The translations under genes were made by a program, and so were the position numbers. Positions 37,431 through 48,130 of a DNA stretch of 64,000 nucleotides are shown piece after piece. This stretch comes from Nepenthes gracilis (taxonomy: Eukaryota; Streptophyta; Magnoliopsida; Caryophyllales; Nepenthaceae). Location: NCBI GenBank assembly GCA_033239525.1, contig BSYO01000024.1:8331991-8395990 (forward strand), written 5' to 3'. Within the stretch, counting starts at the first letter, position 1. Every line of letters begins with the position of its first letter. A model generated the notes under the pieces. It was not told the origin of the DNA, did not search any database, and saw only the letters and a list, made by a program, of their open reading frames with translations.

Positions 37431-38749
37431 TCCGATTTTGAGTTCATTGTATTTGCTTGCTGCCGATTTGCTGTCTTCAATGAGTGAAGTGTAGTGGCTT
37501 GGGAGGATTCACCGCTTTGATTTCTAACCTGTCCCATTCTATGACGTGTCCGCCGTCTGTACAGTGGTCGGTTGTCATTACTGGCATCAAATGATTAACG
37601 TGCCTAGACGTCCTTAGGTGCCGGCACGTGTTAGGTCATTATGCACGTGCCTTTTCAAGGCGTTGTTTGGGCTTTAAATGACTGCCTATATATAGTGATG
37701 CTTCGCCATTTTCTCCCACTCTACTTCTTCTCGTGTCATTTTCCTTTTCGTTTCTTTACGTCTGCTACCTTCTTGTCCCCATGGCTTCCAGCGTTGATAT
37801 TATTCGCCCTGTTCTTACCACTGCCAACATCAAGGCTCTGTATTTGCAGTATGATATTCCACCCACAATTTTGTTTGCGGTACTAGGAAAGCATGATAGG
37901 GCCTGTTCTCCTCCAGATGGATCCATCACCATTTAGGAGGCCTGTGGAGTGACCTTCACTTCCCCCTCCCAGGGGAGTTATACAAGATCTTGGTGGTACT
38001 AGGAGCCCCGATTGTGAGATTCCACATGAATGCCATCTGGTATTTGTACTCCTTGTGCATATTCCTTCATTACCAAGGGGGCGTTAAATGCGGTGGTCCT
38101 GAAGGTTATCTTCCGGTTTTGTCAGAATGGAGACTTGATCTCACTGTCTCGCTAGGGCTTGCAAATAAGTGAAGTGATCCCCAATTTCATTAAGAACTGG
38201 AAAGACCGATTCTTTTTTTATCAAGGTCACTTCCGATTGGGTCCTCTCTAATAAGTGGGGAAACGTGCCGGTGCCCTTTACCAGCAAGGCCTCACGTGAG
38301 GAGAAGTTAATCAAACTGCTGATGGAGCTAGTTCAGGTGAATATGGGCAACTTTAAGAAGGATTGTCTCCTGTCCGCTAAGGCACCTGCACCAGCCTGGT
38401 GTGGTCTTCCTTTGGAGGGTACAGGAGCCACCGCTCCTTTGCCTGCTCAGCCCAAGAGAAAGGTTGGGACTCTGTATATTAGGGATCTATTTGAGAGTCT
38501 GTCTCATTGATGGACCGCATCATGTCTGGGATCTTCTTCGTCTTCTGCCACACAGGGCCTACCGATGGTGGAGTAGATGCGAGGCCTAGGCGAGCCATCT
38601 TGGAGACTAGCCCTCGTCGCACCCTCAGATGCCAGCAACACTAAGGTTAATGCCGGAGTAGCTGTGGCCAATGGGCCCCCTGCTCTCACTGCAGGCGTAT
38701 CAGGTGAGCGAGAGGTTGGGGCCAATTGGGCCAACTTGCTCACCAATCC

Positions 38750-38870
38750 AGTTCTAGTAGGAGGCCCAGCAGGAGTCCCAAAAGGCAGTCCATCTGGAGG
38801 CCCGGCAAGAGGCCCAGCAAGTAGCCTGGTGGGAGGCCCCATAGGAGGCCAAGTAGGAGGTTTCCGCTGT
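38750..38870. repeat. About 15-bp GC-rich minisatellite inside the antisense ORF
   Basis: Units of the type GGAGGCCCAGCAGGA and GAGGCCCAGCAAG repeat seven or eight times and encode Gly-Gly-Pro-like repeats in one frame. They fall in the low-complexity linker of the antisense ORF. Confidence 0.7.
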
Positions 38871-39114
38871 TGTTTCTTCTTTATCGAATCGACCAAGGCC
38901 CAACTTTTCATGCGGGTTGGCCAAAGAGGATCCTAGTGTGGCCCAACCAGTGGGGGACAAGCCGAGGGGTGATATAGAGGAGGCGGCAACCATGAAGACA
39001 TCTCGACCGGAGGTTTCTGCATTGAATCAGCCCTGAACAAAGTGGGCGTCCACTCTAGCATCTTGATCGAGGGTGCCCCTAAGCATGGCGGCTCCTGTAC
39101 TGCCTTTCATCCAG

Positions 39115-39185
39115 GCAAGTTTCTGAGAGTTTTTCACTTTATTTGAACATTTAGGTTTAACCTTTTTCTCTTACTCTGTTTGTAG
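39115..39185 (+). other. Probable intron of the antisense ORF (GC-AG type)
   Basis: The donor reads CAG|GCAAGT, a perfect consensus with C for T at position +2, and the acceptor is a T-rich tract ending TTTGTAG|GATGAC. Joining gives ...Q-D-D-K-M-M-H in frame with the coiled-coil exon. GC-AG introns are a normal minor class, but decay of a GT donor in a dead element is equally possible. Confidence 0.55.
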
Positions 39186-39710
39186 GATGACAAGATGATG
39201 CACATTTTGTAGATATGCTTGTACCAGCGGTCGTCCAAGATTCGCCTACTGGAAGGGGAGATCCATTCCCTGACCCAGACAAGGGTTGACCCAAGTATGG
39301 TGGAGGAGATAAAGGGCCAGGTGGATATTGCCACCTCTGAGGCTTAGTAGTGCTAGAAGCGGGTCTCCAATCTCGAGCTTCAATTATCTGAGGTCATGGG
39401 GGAGCTATATAGATCCATGAATGCTTTGCAGACTGTCAAACAACTTCTTGAGGACCTCCGGCATGAGAATGTTAGATTGGGAGCTCAGCTGATGACTTGG
39501 TTCATCTCGGAGGAGGTGGGCCAAGCATTGAACGTGAGATTTTTGAATAGCATTCACTTGTGCCAGCGGATCACTTCCCTCATCAACCCTGCCTTCCCTG
39601 TCGATTTTTTTGACCCAAGGAACAAGGGTGCCGGCCCCGGTTTGATTCTGACCAATTTTCGGGACGGGGAGGTGCCCTCTTCACACCCTTTTACCAGCCC
39701 CCAACCTTAG

Positions 39711-40044
39711 GGTATCATCTTTCTCTTCTTTTTTATACATATGTGCATAACACTAGTGTGCTTATATAGTATAATTTTTTTATGAATAAGAGAGAATTTT
39801 TCCAATCATTGTTGTAATCTTTATAGCTTTGTACAGTATTATTTATGTACCACTATTTGTCAGCTAAGCATTATTGTTGTCGTGGTTGGGCTTTAGCGGA
39901 GTTAGGGTCATTGTCTGCGTGCAATCATTTGAGATCGTCTCCCTGGACACCATCTTTGCGGGTCGGAACCTAACTCGCCAACCATCGTCGATTGATGATG
40001 CTCATCTTTGTTGAAGGAGTCACCGCACATGTATTGAAAAGCCC
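39711..40044. other. Untranslated region after the antisense ORF
   Basis: AT-rich 3' flank of the antisense ORF followed by unique sequence; no domain is recognised. It separates the ORF end from the 43-bp array. Confidence 0.4.
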
Positions 40045-40320
40045 CATAAGGTTTTGGTATTTGACCGCATATGGGCTGCTCGATACTAGACTGATGTTCA
40101 AATTTGACCGCTCATGGGGCACTCGGTGTTAGATCGAGGTTCAAATTCGACTGCATGTGGGCTGCTTGGTGTTAGACGAAGGTTCAAATTTGACGGTGTG
40201 TGAGCAGCTCGGTGTTGGACTAAGGTTTAAATTCGACTGCGTGAGGGCAACTTGGTGCTGGGCCAAGGTCCAAATTCGAACATGTATGGGCTGCTCGTTG
40301 TGGGATGAGGTTTGGTTACG
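40045..40320. repeat. 43-bp tandem array between pol and the antisense ORF
   Basis: The word GGGCTGCTCGGTGTTAGAC or a close variant starts at 40073, 40117, 40159, 40202, 40245 and 40288, giving spacings of 44, 42, 43, 43 and 43 bp. Each unit continues as GGTTCAAATTCGACTGC. The array occupies the gap between the integrase stop side and the end of the antisense ORF. Confidence 0.9.
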
Positions 40321-40527
40321 GGCAAATGAAAAGTCGTCTGACTTAAGAGTAATCTAGGTTGCTTGAATTTATACAACGTCACACAAGAATTCATATGGAT
40401 AGGGAAACAAGTAATGACAATTAACAATAATCAATAAATAAGCAAACAAATCATTTTATAAAATGTGATGCACTTTTACAAGCAAGGTTGGTGATGTATG
40501 CTGGATCTACCTGGCTTCAATAAGATA

Positions 40528-41520
40528 TCACTGGTAATACTTCTTTAGGTGGATGGCGTTCCATATCCTTGGGACCAATCTGCCGTTTTGGACCCTAAAC
40601 TTGTATGTCTTGTTCCGCAAGATGGTCAAGACGAGGAATGGGCCTTCCCAGTTCGGGAATAGTTTGTTCCTGTTAGCATTCTTACTCGTGGCCTCTATGT
40701 TTTGTAGAACTAGGTTCCCTACCTCAAATTGGCATGCCTTCACCCTTTTGTTGTAGTACTAAATGACCCACTGCTGATAGGTAGCTGTGCGCATCTTAGC
40801 CCCATTCTGTGTCTCCTCGAGCAAGTCAAGATACTCTCCAAGTTGTTGAATGGGTCGAATCCCTCAACACTGAGGCTGGGAAATCGATCTCGATTGGGAT
40901 GATGGCCTCGATTCTGCAGCACAGATTGAAGGGCATCTCATGTGTTGGCTCCTTCTGTGTTATCTGATATGACCACAATACAGAAGGTAGTTTATCTACT
41001 TAGAAGCCCCCAGCGTCTTCTAGTTTGGTTTTCAGCCCGGGCAGTAGGGCTCGATTGGTAACCTCCACTTGTTTGTTTGCTTAAGGGTAGGCGATTGAGG
41101 TGTGGACCAACCGAATGTCCAAACTCATGCAATATTTGGTAAAGTGCTTACCGGTAAATTGGGTTCCATTATTAGTAACGATAACCTGGAGAATCCTGAA
41201 TCTGTAGATAATATTTTGTCGAACAAACTCTATGGCATTTTTCTCGATAATTTGAGCCAAGGGGAAGGCTTCAACCCACTTTGTGAAGTAGTCGATGCCT
41301 GCTCTGACGAAGTTCCTTCGCCTAGAGGGGATGGGGAAAGAGCCAGGTATGTCGAGCCCCCATTGCACAAATGGCCTAGGGGCCTGAAGGGTCCTTAGCT
41401 CCATGGGCGGCTAGTGGGGCATGTTGCCATAGATCTGGCAATTCTTACACTTCTTTATGAAGTCCATGACGTCTTTTTTCATGGTTAGCCAAGAGTAGCC
41501 TTGGTATATTATCTTGAAGG
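40528..41520 (-). pseudogene. Integrase of the Tat-like element, broken
   Basis: From N- to C-terminus: a zinc-finger remnant KCKNCQ near 41445, the rve core with WGLDIPGSFP (first catalytic Asp) and VTNNGTQFTG, where the second catalytic Asp of the usual TDNGTQF is changed to Asn, then a frame break. The C-terminal domain lies at 40743-40528 with GNLVLQNIEATSKN, NWEGPF and RIWNAIHLKKYYQ, characteristic of Tat-group integrases. It would insert element cDNA into the host chromosome. The lost Asp, the stop before PPMELRT and the frameshifts make it inactive. Confidence 0.88.
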
Positions 41521-42034
41521 TAGGATTCTTGCCCCTGACGTGTGACCCATACGCGCTGAGATGCACCTCGCTTAATGCGTAGTCAGTTTCCTCTAGTATG
41601 AGACATCGTAAGTACAGGATGGATTACCCTAGGTGGTATAATTTTCTATCCACGACGGTGTACTGGCTGACCGTCTTCTCTACGCATTTGGCATCATTTG
41701 GGTTCTCTAATATGGTGTCGTCCATAATGTATCTCTAGTAGAGCAACATTTAGTTCCCACTATCAAAGGCTTGTAGCACTCCTTGCTCAGATTCTTCTAT
41801 GTTGAGAGAGGTCAGAACCTCTCGTATGTCTCTCGAGTACTGCTCAGGACATTCAGCTGTGACGGCCCTCACAAGCTAGTTGGTCTTCTACTTGTTCACC
41901 CTCGGGAGGTTCATCATCTCGACCCTGTTAAACTTTTGTGCCATACTCCTTACTCTAGCGAGGTATTTCACAAGTAGAGGGCTCGTCTCCTCAAAATTTC
42001 TACGAACTTGGCTGATGATCAATTTTGAGTCGCT

Positions 42035-42373
42035 TTAGACGGTTATGTGCCTTACAGAGAATTCTTTTACAAGTCGCAACCCTACGACAAGGGCCTCATA
42101 TGCGGCAATGTTGTTGGTATCCGAAAATCCAAACTTCAATGAGTACTTTATTTCCAACAAGTCAGGGGTCGTTGGGATCACTCCGGCTCCACTGCCAGTG
42201 TGTGTCAAGGACCTGTCCACATGGAGGGTCCAGTTCGGTTCCTTCGGCTGATCGTCGATTTCTCTGGGGTGATTGTTGTCGAGAATTGGAGTTGCGATCT
42301 TGACGATAAAGTCCACCAGAGCCCGCCCTTTCATGGCCAGTCTCAGGTGGAATTCTATGTCAAACTCACTCAA
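42035..42373 (-). pseudogene. RNase H domain of the Tat-like element, broken
   Basis: The frame reads MSEFDIEFHLRLAMKGRALV, then WTLHVDRSLTHTGSGAGVI and FSDTNNIAAYEALVVGLRL. The first catalytic Asp (in HVDRS) is kept, while the acidic residue expected in NEAEYEAL appears as Ala-Ala-Tyr-Glu, so one position has drifted. It normally removes the RNA template during reverse transcription. It ends at a stop before the connection to integrase. Confidence 0.85.
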
Positions 42374-42744
42374 TTTGATGACTCATTTTACTAGCTGTCC
42401 GAACATGTCAAGCTTTTGTAGGATTCACTTCAAGGGTTATTTGTTAGGACAACTACTTTGTATGCCTGGAAGTAGGGCCGCAGTTTCCTAGTTGAATAAA
42501 TGAGTGCCATTGTGATAGTTTTGACGTGTATTTAGCCAGTCTCAGGGTCTGTCAAAGTCTTGCCGATGTAGTAGACTAGCCACTACATATCAGATTGCTG
42601 TCAGATTAAAACCAAGCTTAGCACCACCTCTAAAACTTCTAAGTAGAGATATAGCTCCTTGCCATGTTTTGGTGATGTCAGGAAAGGGGGGTTGGCTAGG
42701 TACCCCTTTAGTTCCTCAAAGGCAGCCTAATAGTTAGCTATCTA

Positions 42745-43620
42745 CTAGAAACTGTTCACCTTTATTCTTCTCAAGACTTTGAAGAATGGGAGGTTTTTGT
42801 CTCCAAATTTTATGAGGAAGTGAGACAGTGCTACAAGCCTTTTGGTCAGCCTTTGGACGTCATTCATAGTCTGCGGTAAGCTCATATCCATAATCAGCTT
42901 TATCTTTTCTGGGTTAGCCTCAATCCCTCGCCAAGAGATGATGAAACCCAAGAATTGTCCAGAGGACACTCCAAAACACATTTGGCCGGGTTCAATTTTA
43001 TCCGATGTGTCTGGAGCACCCCAGAAGCCTCACTGAGGTTATGGATGTTCGGCGGTAGTTTTACATTTGATGAGCATATCGTCCACGTACACCTTCATAT
43101 TTCAGCAAATTTAGGTTTCGAATATTTTATTTACGAGTCGTTGGTAAATGGTATAAAGTTCTTTAGTTTGAATGGTATAACCTTATAGCAGTACGTCTCT
43201 TGGTCCATTATAAAAGAAGTATACTCCTTGTCCTCAGGACTCATTCGAATCTAATTGTAACTCGAGTATGCATCCATGAAATTAAGCAGTTTGTGTCCAA
43301 AGGTGGTGTCAACCAGTAGGTCGATGATAGGCGGTTGGAAGCTGTCCTTAGGGCATGCCTTGTTTATATTGGTAATGTCGACGGACATCTGCCACTTTTT
43401 GTCACTCTTTTTGATAAGGACTTCGTTAAAAAGTCAGTCTGGATATTGGACTTCCCGAATAAAGCCAATGTGAAGTAGCTTTTCTACATCCTCCTAGATG
43501 GCAATCAGCTTTTCAACGGAGTGGTTTCTCCACTTCTATATGACGGGCCTGCGATTCAGATCAAGGTCTAACTTGTAGACCATCACTTCAGTCAATAACC
43601 CGAGCATGTCAGTAGAGGTC
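42745..43620 (-). pseudogene. Reverse transcriptase of the Tat-like element, broken
   Basis: The catalytic VYVDDMLIK motif (YVDD at 43089-43078) is intact. Downstream, 42981-42745 reads SGQFLGFIISWRGIEANPEK, then DVQRLTKRLVALSHF and NLPFFKVLR, the usual thumb/connection region of Ty3/gypsy RT. Upstream, MSPEDKEYTSFIMDQETYCY and LNFMDAYSSYN are recognisable in broken frames. Stops, among them one after SSYN, and frame changes make it non-functional. Confidence 0.88.
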
Positions 43621-43823
43621 CATGTGAAGATATCGAAGTTTTGTTGGAGGAAGGTGATTAGCTGGTCGCACAAGGGTCCGATAAGTGAGCCCCCTATTGG
43701 CATGTCTCTCTTCGGATCACTGAGGTCTAGAGGAACATGGTCGATTATCTCGCTGGACTGGGCCTGTTTCAGAGTTTCCTTGTCTCTGTGATTGAAGTCA
43801 TCAATCCATCGGTCTGGCGTCGT

Positions 43824-44100
43824 CTAGGTGACCCAGGATAGGTAACACGTTCGGCATGTCGTTTGGTCACACAGTACTTCTTCGATGCTGTATGCTATAG
43901 GAAACTTCATCTTCAAGAATGTGGTCATGGCCCTGAACGCAGTCAGGTAGAGTCGACCTAGGATGGCATTATAGACCGAAGGTAGGTCAACCCCCAGGAA
44001 CGTCAGTATGCGGGAAGCCATCCTAGGGTACGTTCCTAGGGTAACTTCCAGTTGGATGGTTCTTTAGACGAGCACTGGTTCATTGTCCAGTCCGTAGAAG
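43824..44100 (-). pseudogene. Protease/RT linker of the Tat-like element
   Basis: The frame at 44021-43824 includes FLGVDLPSVYNAILGRLYL and FLKMKFPIAY, the conserved segment between retropepsin and RT in Tat-group gypsy elements (VDLPSVYNAILGRP). The protease active-site triplet further up is not readable. From 44100 to 44700 only broken frames are seen. Confidence 0.75.
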
Positions 44101-44699
44101 GGTTCTTTCGCCGGTTTTAACTGACTATTTTTCAATCCTAATTTAAAATAGGCATACAGGTAAAACAAACTGCGAGAACTTTCACTATCAATAGACCCGT
44201 TTCAACTGGTAATCGATAGTGCCGTTTAAAATGAGTGCAAATACAACTAGAGGATCGGAGTTGGGAGTCATTATATGCGACGTATCTTCATTACTAAAAC
44301 TAATACTATCGTCCCTAACTTCTATCCATTGCTTCTTTGAGGCGGTACCGAACTAGTTTGAGGGCAGTCTAGCCGGGTTGCCACTATGTTGACCACTCCG
44401 GCTGTGACTCGGTTCCTTAGCTACTGCGACTCCATCTTTTCTTTGCTTACTCCACTGGGCCATTGCTATAGGTTTCACAGAAATTTGGTCAAGTATCCCC
44501 TCCAAATGAGTTCTTCAATCTCTTTCTGCAGGATCCGATAGTCCTATGTATTGTGACCTGGAATCAATGGTAGTGATAGTATTTCATTTGATCTACTCCC
44601 TCTAGATTCTTGATTGGCTTTGGCTACTTTAGAAATTTTTTCTCCTGGATCTACAGGAGTATGTTGATCCATGAGTCATCCAAAGGAGTTATGTTCAAG

Positions 44700-46010
44700 G
44701 GCCCGAACTCCCTCTAGGCTCTCGACTCCACCCTAGGCTGCTTCATCAGATTTGGGGAGTTGAAGCGGTTTTCATTTCTCTTCCTTTCGTTTAGCAGCGC
44801 CTGGTGGGGGTGGTTCCTACGCTCTAAATGTTTGGCCTTATTGGCCTCTTTGGCCGCCATGTAAGAGCAAGTGATATATTTAACTTCACGAAAAGTTTGG
44901 GGGTCCTTGTGAGCTAGATATTTAAAAAATTTGCCTAGTTTCGAAATTGATATAAAGGTGCTCAACTTCACCTCGTCAGTGAGTCAGTGAATCCGGCGGG
45001 CTTCATCGAGGAACCTGGTCCAGAAACTCCTCAGACTTTCGTTTGACCCTTACTTGATGCGAGAAAGGTGGCCAAGGTTGCCTTTCCTTCCTCCAACTGG
45101 GAACAAACTGAGTCAGGAAGCTATCAGTGAGCTCCTAAAATGTCCGAATTGAATTTGGTTGTAGGTGGTAAAACCAAATCCGGACATCCTCTCTAAGGAT
45201 AATTGAAAAGTATAAATACATAGCGATCTCGCCTAAGCCCTGAAAGCTCAGCAGGATACAAAGGTGGTCTAAGTCGTCCATCGGATCGGTGCTTCCATTA
45301 TAGGGTTCTAAGGCTGGCATCTTGAACTTCTGAGGGAGTGGTTGCATCCGGATCTTCATCGTGAATGGTAATCACTTCATATTTGCAAAGCGTCCATTAG
45401 CATCTCCCTTGAACACATGCTCCCATATCTTTTCCACTCACTCCTTCACTCAAGGAGAATCTGTTACTCTTTTTGCATTCAGGTAGGTCTTCGATTCTGA
45501 GTGGTTTGGGGAGTGGCGTACGGTCGACTGGCTTCCACCGCTGATCGACTGGACATTGCATGAGGTCCCTTCTCGGGCTAGGGGCCTCTGCTCGTCGCAT
45601 AATGGGGATTTTTCGACTTTGAACTCTCATCCAGTGTCTTGCAACCAAGCTGGCCCTCCAAACCGAACTGGAACCCATTGCTCAAAGCTGCTTGGGATAT
45701 AAGGTCATCCAGGCATTCTGCCTTCCCGGTTGGTCGCTTCTTCCTTAGGTTTTTTCTTTTTGATGCCAAAGTACGGGTAGTGGAAGAAGGAGCCCCCAAC
45801 CTATGCTGGCACACGTAAAGGGTTTGAAACATTTCGGATATATTATTTACCCCGTCAACGAGTGCCTACATAAAGGGCATTGGTCACTCCTCCGTATGGT
45901 TACCCACAGAGGAGTCGTCACCATGGAGGACGACGTCCTTGGCCGGAGTATTGGTATAGGCTTTGGTGTTGACCATGCTTATTTCTGTGTGGATGGTGGT
46001 TAGACTTTTC
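44700..46010 (-). pseudogene. Gag of the Tat-like element, broken
   Basis: A retrotransposon gag core lies at 45359-45135: LPQKFKMPALEPYNGSTDPM, then a DLDHLC helix, VRIWFYHLQPNSIRTF and a stop where a TF-E-L continuation would follow. The C-terminal basic region at 44971-44714 (AKHLERRNHPHQ) is separate. The N-terminal part (about 46010-45400) is charged and broken into overlapping frames. It would form the virus-like particle shell. No CCHC zinc knuckle was found. Confidence 0.85.
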
Positions 46011-46018
46011 ATTTGCTT

Positions 46019-46036
46019 TCCCATAAATGGCGCTAA
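46019..46036 (-). promoter_or_regulatory. Primer binding site of the Tat-like element
   Basis: On the minus strand the LTR end ...CACATCA is followed by TTAGCGCCATTTATGGGA, the same layout as CACATCA-TTGGCGCCATCTATG at 25125-25147. The second G of TGGCGCC is mutated to A. Confidence 0.75.
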
Positions 46037-47017
46037 TGATGTGTTCTGGATTCGGGTTGATGACGTATTAGGATTCTGCTTGGGTTTTGGATCGAATTGA
46101 AGTGGGTTTGATCTCCATCCTATATAGCTTGGATCATGTGTACCACAACTCAAAAATAAAAAGTCAAATGATTGATGAAGCTCATTCCTCAATTTATTAT
46201 CCAACACTCAAGTCGATAATCTTTTTCAAAAGATGGAGAGATGCAAGGATGAAGGGTATGCACGATGATACAAAAATGTGGGCTTTTTAAGTTTGACTCG
46301 GAGGTTGTGCTTGGCATGGAGCAGTTTTGACATGGTAATGCACTTGTAGGGAGCTGCTTTGGTATTGAGTAAGAATTGTGGATGAATTCTTGGAGGCTCT
46401 TTGGACCGAGAGTGGTTTTTTAAGAGCTCTTGAATGTAGGTGTTTTGCAAGGGGTCTGAGCGGCAATGTAAGCCTGTGAGCCTTCTCCCTTGGGGTTTAT
46501 CTTCAGGTTTTTTTTTATAGATTTTTGGGCAAACTAAGCCTTACTTAGGCATCAAGACTAACCACTAGCTGGCTGTGCAAATTTGACAGGCTAACACGGG
46601 GATCGTGGGAGCTAATTAGGGCAATTGTGATCAATTAAAAGGATTCCTTTTTTCTTTGAGAAAATGTTTGACGTGACAGATATTAGAGTTGTCATTATGT
46701 GGGATCCGCCGAATTAAAAATTGCCATTAGGAGTTATTCATTGAGTTAGACTTATTATTTCTGGAAAGATCGTGATCAGGAATAATATTCAAAATATTGG
46801 GTTAGTTAAGGTAAATAATTTTTAGCACGCGGGAAGAATTCTGTGGGCTAGCCGAATTGGGTAGAAGCTGTTTTGGATCATCTGGCCAGTCGGGGCACTA
46901 TTTTGGGCCAATTGAAATATTGACCAGCCCCTAGTCCGGGTCGCTAGATGTCTTCTAGGTCCACTGCATATTATACGAATTTTTATATTAGACTAGCTCA
47001 TTTCTATTGTCCAATCA
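46037..47017 (-). mobile_element. 5' LTR of the Tat-like element
   Basis: This 981-bp LTR starts TGATGTGTTCTGG and ends GTCCAATCA in plus coordinates. The minus-strand TATA-like box lies at 46512-46519. Frames at 46087-46290 and 46226-46450 are artefacts of the LTR and have parallels in the 3' LTR. Confidence 0.9.
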
Positions 47018-47022
47018 CTTTT
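47018..47022. repeat. Target-site duplication CTTTT, right
   Basis: Perfect copy of 35079-35083. Confidence 0.9.
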
Positions 47023-48130
47023 ATTTTTAATATTTTTTAAAATTTAATTCAATAGTGCCTTTTTTTTTTATGAGATTAAAGTACATTATTTTATAATAAT
47101 AAAGTATGGGAATTAAATTTTTTTAAAAAAATAGAAGAAAATGTATGAATCACAATAAGGATCTACAAAAGCATATATTTATAAGATTCGGTAATAATTA
47201 ATTGTTGATATTACGTGACAACTGTCTTTTATAATAATATTATTATTGCTATCCACGTCGACCAAATTAGACAGAGCAATCAATGATCATGTTAGACTTA
47301 CAGTTCCTGTCCACGTTACTCGTGCTGCCACGTCTGTCAGACCACTGAGAATATATACATCAAGCAACGGACCGTGAGGAGGGGACGAGGGGCCCTTAGA
47401 AAATGGACGAAATTATTTTTAAAATTAAAATTACCTATTTAAAAATAAATATTTTTAATTTAATAATTAATTTTAATTAATATTTTAATTTTTTTAAAAA
47501 AATTAAATTATTAAAATTTATTTAAAAATAAATAATTTAAAATTTAAAAATAATAATTAATACTTACTTTAAAAGACAGAGCCAATCTATATTTTTTTAA
47601 GAATCTATCCTTTGAGTGCAGGTCTTGCAAAATCATCGTGGTTGGACGCAAGTGCCACCACCTGGCAGGGATTTATTATTGTCTTTTTTAATTTTAAAAA
47701 TTTTTAAATTATTTTAATAATCATAATTATATGATATATAATTTAAAAAAATTAATTTCATTTTTATTTTAATGATATATTTTAGTTTTATTTTTTATTT
47801 TATATAAATATTTCAGTTTAAAAATACAAGAAAATCATAGATTAAAATTTAATTTTCACATTATTACTAATAAAATAATAATTTAATTATTTGGTTACTC
47901 TATTAAAAAATATAGATTCTTAAAAAATAATAATTCCTCCAAATAAGGAAACGAAAAGCATCATGTCGTCATTGATATATTTTTTTATTTTTATACTTAA
48001 TAAATATAATTTTCTAAATAATTACCATTTTATTAGTTACCTTTAAAATAATTTTCCACAGTTAATGACTACTCACCTGTCATTCAAAATCTTGCCACCC
48101 CTTTTCTTCAAAATCGTCCATTCACTTCAA
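47023..48130. other. AT-rich spacer
   Basis: No gene is recognised. A slightly GC-richer patch near 47270-47400 has the words CCACGTCGACC and CCACGTTACTCGTGC, without further support for a regulatory role. Confidence 0.5.

Larger units (their letters stand above)
37781..39710 (+). pseudogene. Antisense extra ORF of Tat-like element (PF04195-like), broken, with intron
   Basis: The ORF lies opposite to gag-pol, between integrase and the 3' LTR. It starts MASSVDIIRPVL at 37781, with NIKALYLQYDI and, after a stop at 37934 and a frameshift, LYKILVVLGAPIVRFHMNAI: the region resembling PF04195. A Gly/Pro-rich middle includes a roughly 15-bp minisatellite. A probable 71-bp intron (39115-39185, CAG|GCAAGT...TTTGTAG|GAT) leads into a coiled-coil-like last part (about 39230-39560, leucines in heptads), ending FPVDFFDPRNKGAGPGLIL and a stop at 39708-39710. 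Four in-frame TAG codons interrupt the last exon near 39210 and 39346-39357. The homologous ORF at 26977-28922 shows this is a conserved accessory gene. Its function is unknown. Confidence 0.75.
35084..47017 (-). mobile_element. Complete but inactive Tat-like Ty3/gypsy retrotransposon, 11.9 kb
   Basis: LTRs at 46037-47017 (5') and 35084-36068 (3') both run TGAT...ATCA in the plus orientation, and CTTTT duplications flank the whole. Reading on the minus strand the order is LTR, PBS (46036-46019), gag (about 46010-44700), protease/RT/RNase H/integrase (about 44100-40528), a 43-bp tandem array, an antisense extra ORF on the plus strand, a 37-bp tandem array, a purine tract and the 3' LTR. Gag, integrase C-terminus and RNase H residues are those of the Tat group. 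Every coding region is broken by stops and frameshifts. By eye the LTRs are only about 80% identical over their first 115 bp, so the insertion is old. Confidence 0.92.

Noticed and set aside
38504..38993. Minus-strand frames opposite the Gly/Pro repeats
   Set aside because: Periodic codons are generated by the 15-bp minisatellite on either strand.
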